DNA from: JACPLA01 sp035291905
Lineage (GTDB): Bacteria; Bacteroidota; Ignavibacteria; UBA10030
Assembly (NCBI GenBank): GCA_035291905.1
Contig: DATDRF010000093.1
Location: 1-29,255, forward strand
Reading direction: 5' to 3'
Length of the DNA: 29,255 nt
Positions 8,302-16,340 of this stretch are shown here, one piece after another. The notes beneath the pieces were generated by a model. The model was not told the DNA's origin. It did not search any database and was given only the letters and a program-made list of their open reading frames with translations. A program made the translations under genes and the position numbers. How positions within the stretch are numbered: position 1 is the first letter of the stretch; every line of letters begins with the position of its first letter.

Positions 8302-9408
8302 TCAGTTGGAGCAAAGCGTGCCAAAAACAAAGGTGAGAGAGGAGCGGATCAGTTCCGGCGGCACCGTATCGACGACTGCCGTTTCCCCGATCCGGACGGG
8401 GAGTACAAACCGTTTGCGGCCCTTGATCGATTTCTTGTCGTGTCCCATGGCATCGATGATTCCTGCACTTCGGACAGACCCGGCCTTGAATCGAAAAGGA
8501 ACGCGCCGGAGTAGTGCGAGGATCCTCTCATGTTCATCGGACGAAAGAAGCCCCATTTCACGCGCAATAAAGGATTCCCCGGCCATTCCCAATAAAACTG
8601 CCTCACCGTGCTTCAATACCCTGTAGCGTCCGGCCGCCTCCAGCGCATGGCCAAGAGTGTGCCCAAAGTTCAGTATGATTCTTTTCCCCGATTCACGCTC
8701 ATCATGCGATACCAGATCGGCTTTGAGGGAACTGCAGACCGCCTGGACGTGCATCACGGTTTCCTCGCGCAGCGCGAGAATGTCGTCGAGATGCGCTTCA
8801 AGAAATGAAAACAGATCCGTATCCAGAATGACGCCGTACTTGATGATCTCACCCAATCCGCAGACAATTTCACGTCGCGCAAGAGTCTTGAGGAACCCGA
8901 CATCCGTCCAGACAAAAACCGGTTGATGAAACGCTCCGATCATGTTCTTCCCCAGCGGATGGTTCACCGCTGTTTTTCCCCCGATCGAGCTGTCAACCTG
9001 TGCAAGCAGAGTTGTTGGTATTTGAACGAGAGGCACGCCGCGCTGATAGGTGGCGGCAACAAAGCCCGCAAGATCCCCCACAACCCCTCCACCCAGCGCA
9101 AGGACGGCCGATTTTCGCCCTACGCCTTGTTTGAGCATTGCGGTGAAGAGGGCCTGCGCTCTCGAGAGATTCTTTTCCTTTTCACCCGGGGGGATGACCG
9201 TGGAAAAGACTTCGAAGCCGGCAGCGCGAAGCCTGTTTCCGACGGGGCGCAGGTAGTGTTTGGCGATCGTCCGATCCGTCACAAGCGTGATTTGATCCGG
9301 AAGGCCGTGTTTCCGGCAGGTCGCACCGAGGTCCGATCCCATATCCGACCCCACATAGATCGGATAGGATCTCTCACCCAGCATGACTTTGATTTCCCGA
9401 TGTATCAA
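8302..9408 (-). CDS. aroB: 3-dehydroquinate synthase
   Basis: A 368-residue protein of normal length for AroB, the NAD- and metal-dependent enzyme that converts DAHP to 3-dehydroquinate in the second step of the shikimate pathway. The NAD-binding signature LALGGGVVGDLAGF lies at about 103-116, followed by PTTLLAQVDSSIGGKTAVNHPLGKN (about 131-155) and the metal-ligand region NFGHTLGHALE. It is cytoplasmic. It follows aroK by 15 bases on the same strand, the common aroK-aroB pairing. Confidence 0.97.
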   Translation of the reverse strand: MIHREIKVMLGERSYPIYVGSDMGSDLGATCRKHGLPDQITLVTDRTIAKHYLRPVGNRLRAAGFEVFSTVIPPGEKEKNLSRAQALFTAMLKQGVGRKSAVLALGGGVVGDLAGFVAATYQRGVPLVQIPTTLLAQVDSSIGGKTAVNHPLGKNMIGAFHQPVFVWTDVGFLKTLARREIVCGLGEIIKYGVILDTDLFSFLEAHLDDILALREETVMHVQAVCSSLKADLVSHDERESGKRIILNFGHTLGHALEAAGRYRVLKHGEAVLLGMAGESFIAREMGLLSSDEHERILALLRRVPFRFKAGSVRSAGIIDAMGHDKKSIKGRKRFVLPVRIGETAVVDTVPPELIRSSLTFVFGTLCSN

Positions 9409-9423
9409 ACAACCTCCGGATTG

Positions 9424-9987
9424 CTAGACGTCGATGTATCGACGGAGCTTTTTGACAATTTCGTCGACGGTCTTCCCCACATTGTGCCCCTCCGTGGGAA
9501 TGATGATATCGGCCCGCTTGTAGTACCCCTCACGCGCGGCAAGGAGCTCCCTGATCCGTTGTTCCAGAACCTTCTCCGGAAGCGTGTTACCCTCACCGTC
9601 CCTCAGCATGGGCCTGTCCGTTTTATGCTTCATTCTCCGGACCGCTTCCTCGACCGAAAGCTGCAAATAGACGATCACCCCGCTCGAACGAATGAGCCGA
9701 AAGTTTTCTTCAAGAGCCACGGTTCCCCCTCCCAAAGAAACCACAATTCGATCCGTTTCGCTTATGCGGAGCAACACGGTGCGCTCGACGGCACGAAATG
9801 CCTCCTCCCCATCCTCCTTGAAGATCGAGGTCACTGATTTCCCTTTCTCCGTTTCAATTTGTCTGTCGATATCGACAAAATGATAGCCGAGGGTGTTCGC
9901 CAGAATCGGGCCGATAGTGCTCTTACCGCTCCCCATAAAACCGGTCAGGTAAATCAGTCTTCTGACGCTGCGCTCTTTTTCATCCAT
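9424..9987 (-). CDS. aroK: Shikimate kinase
   Basis: A 187-residue P-loop kinase with Walker A GFMGSGKS (16-23), the shikimate-binding aspartate region HFVDIDRQIE (37-45), the shikimate-binding glycine stretch VSLGGGTV, and a LID arginine near KTDRPMLRD. It phosphorylates shikimate with ATP. The protein is complete and in the normal size range. It lies directly upstream of aroB and 43 bases after the outer-membrane-like gene in the same operon. Confidence 0.96.
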   Translation of the reverse strand: MDEKERSVRRLIYLTGFMGSGKSTIGPILANTLGYHFVDIDRQIETEKGKSVTSIFKEDGEEAFRAVERTVLLRISETDRIVVSLGGGTVALEENFRLIRSSGVIVYLQLSVEEAVRRMKHKTDRPMLRDGEGNTLPEKVLEQRIRELLAAREGYYKRADIIIPTEGHNVGKTVDEIVKKLRRYIDV

Positions 9988-10030
9988 AGGAACAACAAGG
10001 GCAAGGTGCGTCCCGCGAACAGGACCAGGG

Positions 10031-10753
10031 CTAGAGGATCACAACAATGATGCCGAGGCCGAGCGTCATCCCGTCAACATTCACGCGGGAATGAATGTCT
10101 CCTGACGGAAGGGGAAGAACTTCCCCATTGACGATCGTTGCGGAAGCGGCAAATTTGTTGTTGACGTCGATCTCCGGGTCGCGAAATTTCATCATCGCAA
10201 CGGCTGAGATGCCGGGAAAAATGTTATACTCGGTCTGAATGCTGACATGGATGCCGAAGCCAAGGCGGTTACCGACGGGATCTGCTCGCACTCCGGCCTC
10301 CCGGAGAATGCGCTCAGCATAGTAAACGCCTGCCCCCCCACCCATCGAGAGCCTCCATGAACGCGATCCGATGGGGACATAGACCTGCATCCCCAGCTCA
10401 AGCGGAATCACCCGATATCCTTCCTCAACGTCAACAAGGATTGGGCCGGAAATCGCTCCCCGGAGCTTGGGACCAATGCTGGATTTGGAAAAATATTCGG
10501 AGGAAAAATAGAAGAAAAAGCTCTCGTCGCGCCATTTTGCGCGAACCTCTGCTCCTGCACTGAGAATGGAATTAAAGGGGGTGTTGAGCGCGCGAAGTTC
10601 GGTGGAAAGAGCGTCGGGGTTCGGATAAATACGGGAAGTCGTCGTGAAGTTGCCGCGGGCAACAAGCGATAAGACCCATTCGTGAGGTTGCCCCATGGCG
10701 GAGAAAGAGATGAAGACGACAGCCGCTATCAGAAAGGAGACTCTCCGCCCCAT
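10031..10753 (-). CDS. Small outer-membrane beta-barrel-like protein, unknown function
   Basis: A 240-residue protein with a signal peptide (MGRRVSFLIAAVVFISFSAMGQ). The rest alternates polar and hydrophobic residues in strands rich in glycine and aromatics (SFFFYFSSEYFS, WRLSMGGGAGVYYAERIL, GFGIHVSIQTEYNIF) and ends in strand-like GLGIIVVIL. This looks like an 8-10-stranded outer-membrane barrel, but no named family was recognised. It begins 9 bases after the PpiD/SurA-like gene, so it is probably co-expressed with a chaperone that could assist barrel proteins. Barrel prediction or structure modelling would test this. Confidence 0.65.
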   Translation of the reverse strand: MGRRVSFLIAAVVFISFSAMGQPHEWVLSLVARGNFTTTSRIYPNPDALSTELRALNTPFNSILSAGAEVRAKWRDESFFFYFSSEYFSKSSIGPKLRGAISGPILVDVEEGYRVIPLELGMQVYVPIGSRSWRLSMGGGAGVYYAERILREAGVRADPVGNRLGFGIHVSIQTEYNIFPGISAVAMMKFRDPEIDVNNKFAASATIVNGEVLPLPSGDIHSRVNVDGMTLGLGIIVVIL

Positions 10754-10762
10754 TCAGGTGCC

Positions 10763-12853
10763 TCACCGATAAAACCGATCTCTGTTATCTTCAATTTCTG
10801 CTTTCTCTCTGAGAGAGCTCAGCCAATCGGAGGAAAGGGCGTTGCGCTTTTCCTGCAGAGCCTGATCGTGCAACGATGTCCGCTGGACGGAAAATGCCGT
10901 GCTGTCAAACGGAGACTTTGAGGTAAGCTTCAAAATGTAATATCCCCGCGCGCCTTCAAAAGGCAGCGAGATTTCCCCGACATTGAGCGATGTCGCCGCT
11001 CCAATGAACACCAGGTCTCTTCCGACCCCGACCGGAGAGTCAACGGCCTTGAATGGACCGGTTTTCTGTGCAACGATATTCTTGGACCCACCAGCCTGGC
11101 TGAGCAGATCAGACGAGGGGGAAAGTTTCTGAAAGAATTCGGCAGCTTGCTCCTTCGTTCGCTCCATTTTCTTGGTCCGAAGAACCGCGGGGCGCACAAT
11201 GTCTTTCACCTCTTCGAACGGTCGAACACCCTCCTCCCGAACAAGAACGACTTTGCTCACCGCCACGCCGCCGGAGACGCTGATAACCTCGCTGATCGCG
11301 CCCTCATCGCTGGAAAATGCAAAATTCATGACGGCATCATTGAATCCGATGCCGGGAATCATCCCCCCTTTGGAGAATTCAGGGGTTTCGCGCACAGCGT
11401 GCTTACTGTTTTCTGCCGCTTTTTCGAAGCCTTCGGAGTTTGCGAGATATACAAAATCCTGAGCCTTCTGATACATTCCGTCGGTCGATTGCGAACTTGT
11501 CTTGATCTGGAGGTTAAGGTCGACCAGCTTGAGTTCCCTGTTATCGCGCCCGTTCACTTTGATGAGGTGCCATCCGAATTGCGTGCGGACGGGACCTACG
11601 ACTTCTCCGGGTTTCGCTCTGAAGGCGGCGTCCGAAAACGGCTTGACCCAGGTGGTCCGGCTTCCCCATCCTAGTTCGCCACCCTCGGGAGCAGTCCCGT
11701 CAGATCCATGTTGTCGGGCCATCGCCGCGAAATCCGCGCCACCCCGTATCTGCTTTAGCACTTCGCGTGCCTTCTGAATAACCAGAGTTGTATCCGGGTC
11801 GGTGGGAAAAAGGATGTGGCTCGCATTAACGTACTCTTCGGTCCCTCTTCTGGTATCCAGAATCTTGATCAAATGATACCCGTCTTCGTCAAGCATAGGA
11901 CCCGCTATTTCCCCTTTTTTTGCTGAAAAAACTGCGATTTCCTTTTTCCGGCTCAGTTCCCCATGTTTGTAGAATGCCTCCGTTGCCGGTATTTCCGAAT
12001 AGGTCTTGGCCAAATCCATGAAATCCGATCCGGCCCGGGCCTGATCTTTCAGGCGGTTCATTTCCGCAAGGACCTCGGCTGAATCAAGAGCAGAGGGTGA
12101 ATTGGTGAAGAAAACATACTTGAGTTTGCGTGCTGGCCGGACCTTGTAGTCCTCCTGATGGTTGCTGTAGTACTTCTCCAGATCGGTCTCTGCGATGATC
12201 ACCATCGAATCCGGCACGAGACGCTGCGGATCAAAAAACAGATAATCACCCTCCATGGTGACGTTCTGGTCTGCGAAGCGCTGGCGGAGTTCCGCATCAC
12301 TGACCCTCACAGTCGCAAAGAGGACGCTCTGGAGCTTCTGCTGAAGCAGTTGCTGACGCAATTGCTGCTCCACCTGAAGCCAGGCGGTTCGATTCTGTGG
12401 ATCCGCAATGGCCCGGTCATATGCCGCTCGGTTGAACCGGCCGGTCGAATCCCGGAACATGTTCATGAGCTGCTCAGGCGGATTTGGGCCGTGGACGAGA
12501 TCGACAATTTCCTTGTCTGTGACGGTGATCCCAAACCGCTCGATCTCCTCCTCAACGAGGATCTGCGTCACCAGTGTGTTCCAAACCTGCGACCTGATCT
12601 GGCGTTCGGTCTCTTCGTCGGGATCTTTCCCCGTTTGAGACTTCTGGCTTTCTGATGCGCGGCGCAGCAGCTCGGAAAAATCTCTGTACGAGATCTTCTG
12701 TCCATTCACTTCCCCAACGGTATCGCCGGGGCCGCTGGGCTTAAGGCTGGTGAGGTCCATCCCCCAATCAAGCATGATGTAGGCAATGAACAGTACGGCA
12801 AAAGCCGCGAAGAGCTTCGCCATGTTGTTTCGAATTTGGGTCATCAACGGCAT
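10763..12853 (-). CDS. ppiD: PpiD/SurA-like peptidyl-prolyl cis-trans isomerase
   Basis: A 696-residue membrane-anchored periplasmic foldase. One N-terminal helix (about 12-30) is followed by a SurA-N-like chaperone domain (about 45-195). A first parvulin-like region (about 243-335) lacks much of the consensus. The second, clear parvulin domain is at about 342-435 (ASHILFPT...GGELGWGSRTTWVKPFSDAAFRAKPGEVVGPVRTQFGWHLIKV). A long C-terminal segment (about 450-690) resembles a further divergent PPIase-like fold. The layout matches PpiD, which assists proteins leaving the Sec translocon. It is transcribed divergently from secDF, its likely functional partner. AAGGAG lies 11 bases before the chosen ATG; an in-frame ATG at 12844 is possible. 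Confidence 0.88.
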   Translation of the reverse strand: MPLMTQIRNNMAKLFAAFAVLFIAYIMLDWGMDLTSLKPSGPGDTVGEVNGQKISYRDFSELLRRASESQKSQTGKDPDEETERQIRSQVWNTLVTQILVEEEIERFGITVTDKEIVDLVHGPNPPEQLMNMFRDSTGRFNRAAYDRAIADPQNRTAWLQVEQQLRQQLLQQKLQSVLFATVRVSDAELRQRFADQNVTMEGDYLFFDPQRLVPDSMVIIAETDLEKYYSNHQEDYKVRPARKLKYVFFTNSPSALDSAEVLAEMNRLKDQARAGSDFMDLAKTYSEIPATEAFYKHGELSRKKEIAVFSAKKGEIAGPMLDEDGYHLIKILDTRRGTEEYVNASHILFPTDPDTTLVIQKAREVLKQIRGGADFAAMARQHGSDGTAPEGGELGWGSRTTWVKPFSDAAFRAKPGEVVGPVRTQFGWHLIKVNGRDNRELKLVDLNLQIKTSSQSTDGMYQKAQDFVYLANSEGFEKAAENSKHAVRETPEFSKGGMIPGIGFNDAVMNFAFSSDEGAISEVISVSGGVAVSKVVLVREEGVRPFEEVKDIVRPAVLRTKKMERTKEQAAEFFQKLSPSSDLLSQAGGSKNIVAQKTGPFKAVDSPVGVGRDLVFIGAATSLNVGEISLPFEGARGYYILKLTSKSPFDSTAFSVQRTSLHDQALQEKRNALSSDWLSSLREKAEIEDNRDRFYR

Positions 12854-12908
12854 AACGGGAACAACTCCTTATTCAAAAGTCGAGTGGTAGATCAAAGGTG
12901 TAACAAGA

Positions 12909-12937
12909 AATATAGACCCGAATCGGCTGAAAAGCAA
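12909..12937 (-). promoter_or_regulatory. Promoter of the ppiD-aroK-aroB operon
   Basis: On the minus strand TTGCTT (12932-12937), 17 bases, TATATT (12909-12914). The predicted start is near 12902, giving a leader of about 50 bases ending in an AAGGAG ribosome-binding site. Its -35 lies only 9 bases from the secD -35 on the other strand. Confidence 0.7.
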
Positions 12938-12946
12938 CGTTTTTTG

Positions 12947-12975
12947 TTGACTTTCAAGGCACATTCGACTATATT
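12947..12975 (+). promoter_or_regulatory. Promoter of the secD-secF operon
   Basis: TTGACT (12947-12952), 17 bases, TATATT (12970-12975) inside a T-rich stretch. This is the best match to a standard -35/-10 pair in the window. The predicted start is near 12982, giving a leader of about 110 bases before secD, long enough to hold the micro-ORF at 12991-13053. Confidence 0.75.
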
Positions 12976-12990
12976 TTTTTTCGCTTTTTT

Positions 12991-13053
12991 GTGAAACATT
13001 CCCTCGTTCTAATCTTCCTTCTCTCTCTGGTTCCGGAGTCGATCGTTTCTTAG
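12991..13053 (+). CDS. Possible leader peptide upstream of secD (20 residues)
   Basis: A GTG at 12991 opens a 20-codon frame ending in TAG (13051-13053). It encodes M-K-H-S followed by LVLIFLLSLV and PESIVS. This has the shape of a short signal sequence: a basic start, a hydrophobic core, then a polar end. It lies wholly inside the predicted secD leader RNA and stops 39 bases before the secD start. There is no ribosome-binding site, and the DNA is C/T-rich, which tends to encode Leu, Phe and Ser by chance. It may therefore be spurious; it is listed because export genes are sometimes controlled by nascent leader peptides. Confidence 0.25.
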   Translation: MKHSLVLIFLLSLVPESIVS

Positions 13054-13092
13054 AACAGGCGCGTGTGTCGTTTTACCATCGGAGACCTTCAG

Positions 13093-14970
13093 GTGAAAAA
13101 CCAATTATCCCGACTCATTCTCATCGCCGCGGCGGTCATTCTCTCCGTCTATTTTCTCTGGCCGACCTACCAGGACTATCGCTTCCGTCAGGAATTAGCC
13201 CAACGGGTGGGTCAGGACAGCCTTACATACGTTGAACAGAATCAGGATGAAATCCTTCAGGCAAAACTGAAGCGCATCAAACTCGGCCTCGATCTTCAAG
13301 GCGGCATGCGCGTGGTTCTCGAGGTCGATCTGATTCAGTTGCTCGAGGATCTTGCACGGGAAAAGGACGAGAATTTCCGAATCATCATGTCCGAGTTGAG
13401 ATCCGACGCTGCTGCGGCAGAAATCGATATTATCCCGACCTTCGGAAAGAAGTTCGCAGACCGGGGAATCAGGATGAGCCGTTACTACGGCAATATTCGC
13501 GATGACGACGGAGCCATTATCAGCGACCTCGCGAGTGAAACGGAAAAAGCCGTCGATCGGGCAATGGAAATCGTGCGAAATAGGGTCGATCAATACGGAC
13601 TCACCGAACCGGGGATCCAGAAACAGGGCGGGCGCAGGATCATTGTCGAGCTTCCCGGTGTGAAGGATGAGGCCGAAGTTCGTCAGCTTCTGCAGGGCAC
13701 GGCCAAGCTGGAGTTTCTGATGGTCCGCGACGCCGACATTAGTTACAAGGTCATGCAGTCTATCGACGACTATCTGGTCGGCAAAGGGGGCCCCGATACG
13801 TCCGCTGTGGCCCAAGCCAAAAAGAAAGAAGAGCCAAAGGACGCACTAACAGACCTCCTTGGCGAAACACAACCCAGCAAGACCGACACCACCGCTGAGG
13901 TTCAATTCCTTCGGGAACACCCCTTCTTCTACTACGCCATTCCCGATGATCAGCGCGGAAGCGGGGAGGCCTATGTGGCGGAGAAGAACCGCGACCGGGT
14001 GAGGGCGCTCCTCGCAAGGCCCGAAATCAAGAGATTGATGCCGAGTGATTTTGAATTTCGGTGGTCGGCAAAGACATTCAACGACGAGCGACAGGGAATC
14101 CGCTTCTACACCCTCTTTGCTGTTCGACCTCAACCGGTCTTGACAGGCGGAGTCGTGACCAACGCTCAGGCCAGCGTCAATCCCGACGATAGCCGCCCTG
14201 TCGTAAATATGGAAATGAACAGCGAGGGCTCGCGAGAGTGGGCCCGGATCACCGGGGCAAATGTCGGAAAAAGAATTGCCATTTCGCTTGATAATTCTGT
14301 TTTCTCCGCGCCCGTCATCGAGGAGAAGATTCCCGGCGGCAGGTCGAGGATCACCGGTGCGGACTCGCCTAACGAAGCCCGCCTCTTGGAAATCGTCCTC
14401 AAGGCAGGAGCGCTTCCCGCTCCCGTCGCGATCATCGAACAGAGGACTGTCGGACCTTCGCTCGGGGAGGATTCCATCAGATCAGGATTGTCTGCGACTT
14501 TGTTCGCGTTTATCTTCACGGTGTTGTTCATGACGGTGTACTATTCGTTCTCCGGGTTTGTCGCCGACGTGGCCCTGTTCTTCAACGTCCTGTTTATTCT
14601 CGGCGTCCTTGCTGGCTTTCAGGCAACCTTGACTCTTCCCGGCATTGCAGGTATCATCCTCACTATTGGTATGGCCGTTGACGCCAATGTTCTGATTTAC
14701 GAGCGTATCAGAGAGGAGCTGCTGGGGGGTAAGACCATGCGCGCCGCAATAGACGCCGGGTACTCGAAGGCCCTCTCCGCCATCGTAGATTCGAATATTA
14801 CCACGTTCCTGACCGGAGTCATCTTGTATCAGTTCGGCTCAGGCCCTGTGCAGGGATTTGCCCTCACGCTGATGATCGGCATTGGCGCAAGCATGTTCAG
14901 TGCCATTGTCATTACCCGTGTGGCCTTCAACTATCTCTCAGATCGAGGCATCTTGCCGAGCTTCGGATAA
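13093..14970 (+). CDS. secD: Protein translocase subunit SecD
   Basis: A 625-residue SecD. One N-terminal transmembrane helix (about 8-26) is followed by the large periplasmic P1 domain starting with LGLDLQGGMRVVLEV (about 64-78). After a charged insert (about 240-280, KKKEEPKD...), five membrane helices fill the last 160 residues. The NVLIYERIREE motif of the fourth to fifth helices is present. With SecF it uses the proton-motive force to pull exported proteins through SecYEG. GTG at 13093 is chosen because GGAG lies 8 bases upstream and the product then starts VKNQLSRL; an in-frame GTG at 13063 would add 10 residues. It precedes secF by 33 bases. Confidence 0.95.
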   Translation: MKNQLSRLILIAAAVILSVYFLWPTYQDYRFRQELAQRVGQDSLTYVEQNQDEILQAKLKRIKLGLDLQGGMRVVLEVDLIQLLEDLAREKDENFRIIMSELRSDAAAAEIDIIPTFGKKFADRGIRMSRYYGNIRDDDGAIISDLASETEKAVDRAMEIVRNRVDQYGLTEPGIQKQGGRRIIVELPGVKDEAEVRQLLQGTAKLEFLMVRDADISYKVMQSIDDYLVGKGGPDTSAVAQAKKKEEPKDALTDLLGETQPSKTDTTAEVQFLREHPFFYYAIPDDQRGSGEAYVAEKNRDRVRALLARPEIKRLMPSDFEFRWSAKTFNDERQGIRFYTLFAVRPQPVLTGGVVTNAQASVNPDDSRPVVNMEMNSEGSREWARITGANVGKRIAISLDNSVFSAPVIEEKIPGGRSRITGADSPNEARLLEIVLKAGALPAPVAIIEQRTVGPSLGEDSIRSGLSATLFAFIFTVLFMTVYYSFSGFVADVALFFNVLFILGVLAGFQATLTLPGIAGIILTIGMAVDANVLIYERIREELLGGKTMRAAIDAGYSKALSAIVDSNITTFLTGVILYQFGSGPVQGFALTLMIGIGASMFSAIVITRVAFNYLSDRGILPSFG

Positions 14971-15003
14971 TCACCTGCTCGGGAACATAGGAGTAGAAAT
15001 CAA

Positions 15004-15912
15004 ATGCGGTTCTTCGGAAAAACGAGCATCAACTTTCTTCGAGTCCGGTTCCTCATGTATGCATTGTCCGGCCTTCTGATCCTCTCCGGCATGGTATCAC
15101 TGGTTGTCAAGGGTGTTGACTTCGGGATCGATTTCCGGGGCGGCACGGAGCTCACCCTCCATTTCGACAGGAAAATCGAGATCGCAGAGGTTCGGAATGC
15201 ACTCGGGACGATCGGCCTCGGCAACAGCGAAATCAAGTCCTTCGGCACAGAGGGTGATCTCCTCATTCGAACGACAGAACAGGCAGAAGGGACCGTCATC
15301 GCCGATCGAATCAAAGGCTCGATCGCGCAGACATTTCCGGAGATGAAGTTCGAGGTCCTGAAGCAATACAAAATCAGCCCTAAAATAAGCGTGGAACTCC
15401 GCCGGGATGCCCTCTACGCAATCATCGCCTCACTCGTTGTCATTCTGATCTACATCGGCATGCGGTTCAAATTCATTTATGGATTCGGCGCCGTTTTGGC
15501 TCTCTTCCACGACGTTACGGTGACGTTCGGCATTCTTTCTCTCCTTGATGGTGTCATACCGTTCAACCTGGAAATAAGTCTGGAAGTCGTCGCCGCTTTT
15601 CTGACCATCATCGGCGTTTCCGTCAACGATACTGTCGTTATTTTCGACCGTATCCGTGAAAATGAAAAGGTCTATCGAAGCATGACGCTGTTTGACGTGG
15701 TAAACAGGAGTATTAACGACACTCTCAGCCGGACAGTCATTACAAACGGAACGGTCTTTCTAGTATTGTTGACTTTGCTTATCTTTGGTGGCGAAGTAAC
15801 ACGGGGATTTGCCTTTACTCTGGTCGTGGGAACGATCACAGGGACGTACTCGACTGTCTACATCGCGAGCGCGCTCGTGATCGATTGGACGAACCGGAAA
15901 AAGAAATCGTAA
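15004..15912 (+). CDS. secF: Protein translocase subunit SecF
   Basis: A 302-residue SecF with six predicted membrane helices, the conserved GVDFGIDFRGGTEL segment after the first helix, and the signature SVNDTVVIFDRIRENE in the second half. It forms a complex with SecD in the inner membrane. Length and motifs are normal. AGGAG lies about 10 bases before the ATG. SecD and SecF are separate proteins here, whereas many Bacteroidetes have a fused SecDF; this fits a lineage outside the classical Bacteroidia. Confidence 0.96.
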   Translation: MRFFGKTSINFLRVRFLMYALSGLLILSGMVSLVVKGVDFGIDFRGGTELTLHFDRKIEIAEVRNALGTIGLGNSEIKSFGTEGDLLIRTTEQAEGTVIADRIKGSIAQTFPEMKFEVLKQYKISPKISVELRRDALYAIIASLVVILIYIGMRFKFIYGFGAVLALFHDVTVTFGILSLLDGVIPFNLEISLEVVAAFLTIIGVSVNDTVVIFDRIRENEKVYRSMTLFDVVNRSINDTLSRTVITNGTVFLVLLTLLIFGGEVTRGFAFTLVVGTITGTYSTVYIASALVIDWTNRKKKS

Positions 15913-15946
15913 CGTTATCACTCTCAACCTCACGAGGAAGGAAACC

Positions 15947-16285
15947 ATGAAATTCAAAACCAAAGAGGTCAAGGAGGTAACGGTCATCGAGCTGAATGGC
16001 AATGTGATGGGTGGACCCGATGCGACCGAACTCAACGAGGAACTCCATAAGCTCGTCGAGACAGGGAAAACGAGGGTCGTTGTCGACCTTGGGGATGTCA
16101 AATTCATGAATAGTTCGGGGCTGGGGATGCTCATCAGGGCCTTAAGCACCATGCGCAACGCAGGCGGCGACATGAAGCTGGCGCGGGCATCCGAGAAGAT
16201 CGAAAGCCTCTTGATGGTGACAAAACTCATTACGGTATTCGATCATCACGAAACCGTGGCCAAAGCAGTCGACGCCTTTAAGTGA
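15947..16285 (+). CDS. STAS-domain anti-sigma-factor antagonist (SpoIIAA/RsbV-like)
   Basis: A 112-residue single STAS domain (TVIELNGNVMGGPDATEL...VVVDLGDVKFMNSSGLGMLIRAL). The serine pair at 56-57 in MNSSGLG is the usual site phosphorylated by a partner anti-sigma kinase; when unphosphorylated such proteins bind the kinase and free the sigma factor. The strong ribosome-binding site AGGAAGG lies just ahead of the ATG. It sits 34 bases behind secF and ends shortly before a terminator, so it is the last gene of the secDF operon. No anti-sigma kinase or phosphatase is in the window, so its partner is unknown. Confidence 0.9.
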   Translation: MKFKTKEVKEVTVIELNGNVMGGPDATELNEELHKLVETGKTRVVVDLGDVKFMNSSGLGMLIRALSTMRNAGGDMKLARASEKIESLLMVTKLITVFDHHETVAKAVDAFK

Positions 16286-16307
16286 CCCAACCGCCCTGCA
16301 GAACACG

Positions 16308-16334
16308 AAAGGGGAGCTCAGTCTCCCCTTTTTT
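16308..16334 (+). terminator. Rho-independent terminator or attenuator between STAS gene and btuF-like gene
   Basis: AAAGGGGAG (16308-16316), a six-base loop, CTCCCCTTT (16323-16331), then more T residues. The T tract ends six bases before the ATG of the next gene. No promoter was found between them, so it may act as an attenuator for that gene as well as ending the secDF operon. Confidence 0.85.
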
Positions 16335-16340
16335 CTTTCA

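Noticed and set aside
8923..9837. 304-residue plus-strand open frame
   Set aside because: It lies opposite aroB and aroK, whose motifs are intact, and its product resembles no protein family; a shadow frame.
13063..13092. SecD start at the GTG at 13063
   Set aside because: No ribosome-binding site precedes it; the GTG at 13093 has GGAG 8 bases upstream and starts close to the first membrane helix. It remains possible.
16286..16340. Cobalamin riboswitch upstream of the btuF-like gene
   Set aside because: The gap is only 55 bases, too short for the known B12 riboswitch, and no B12-box-like sequence was seen.
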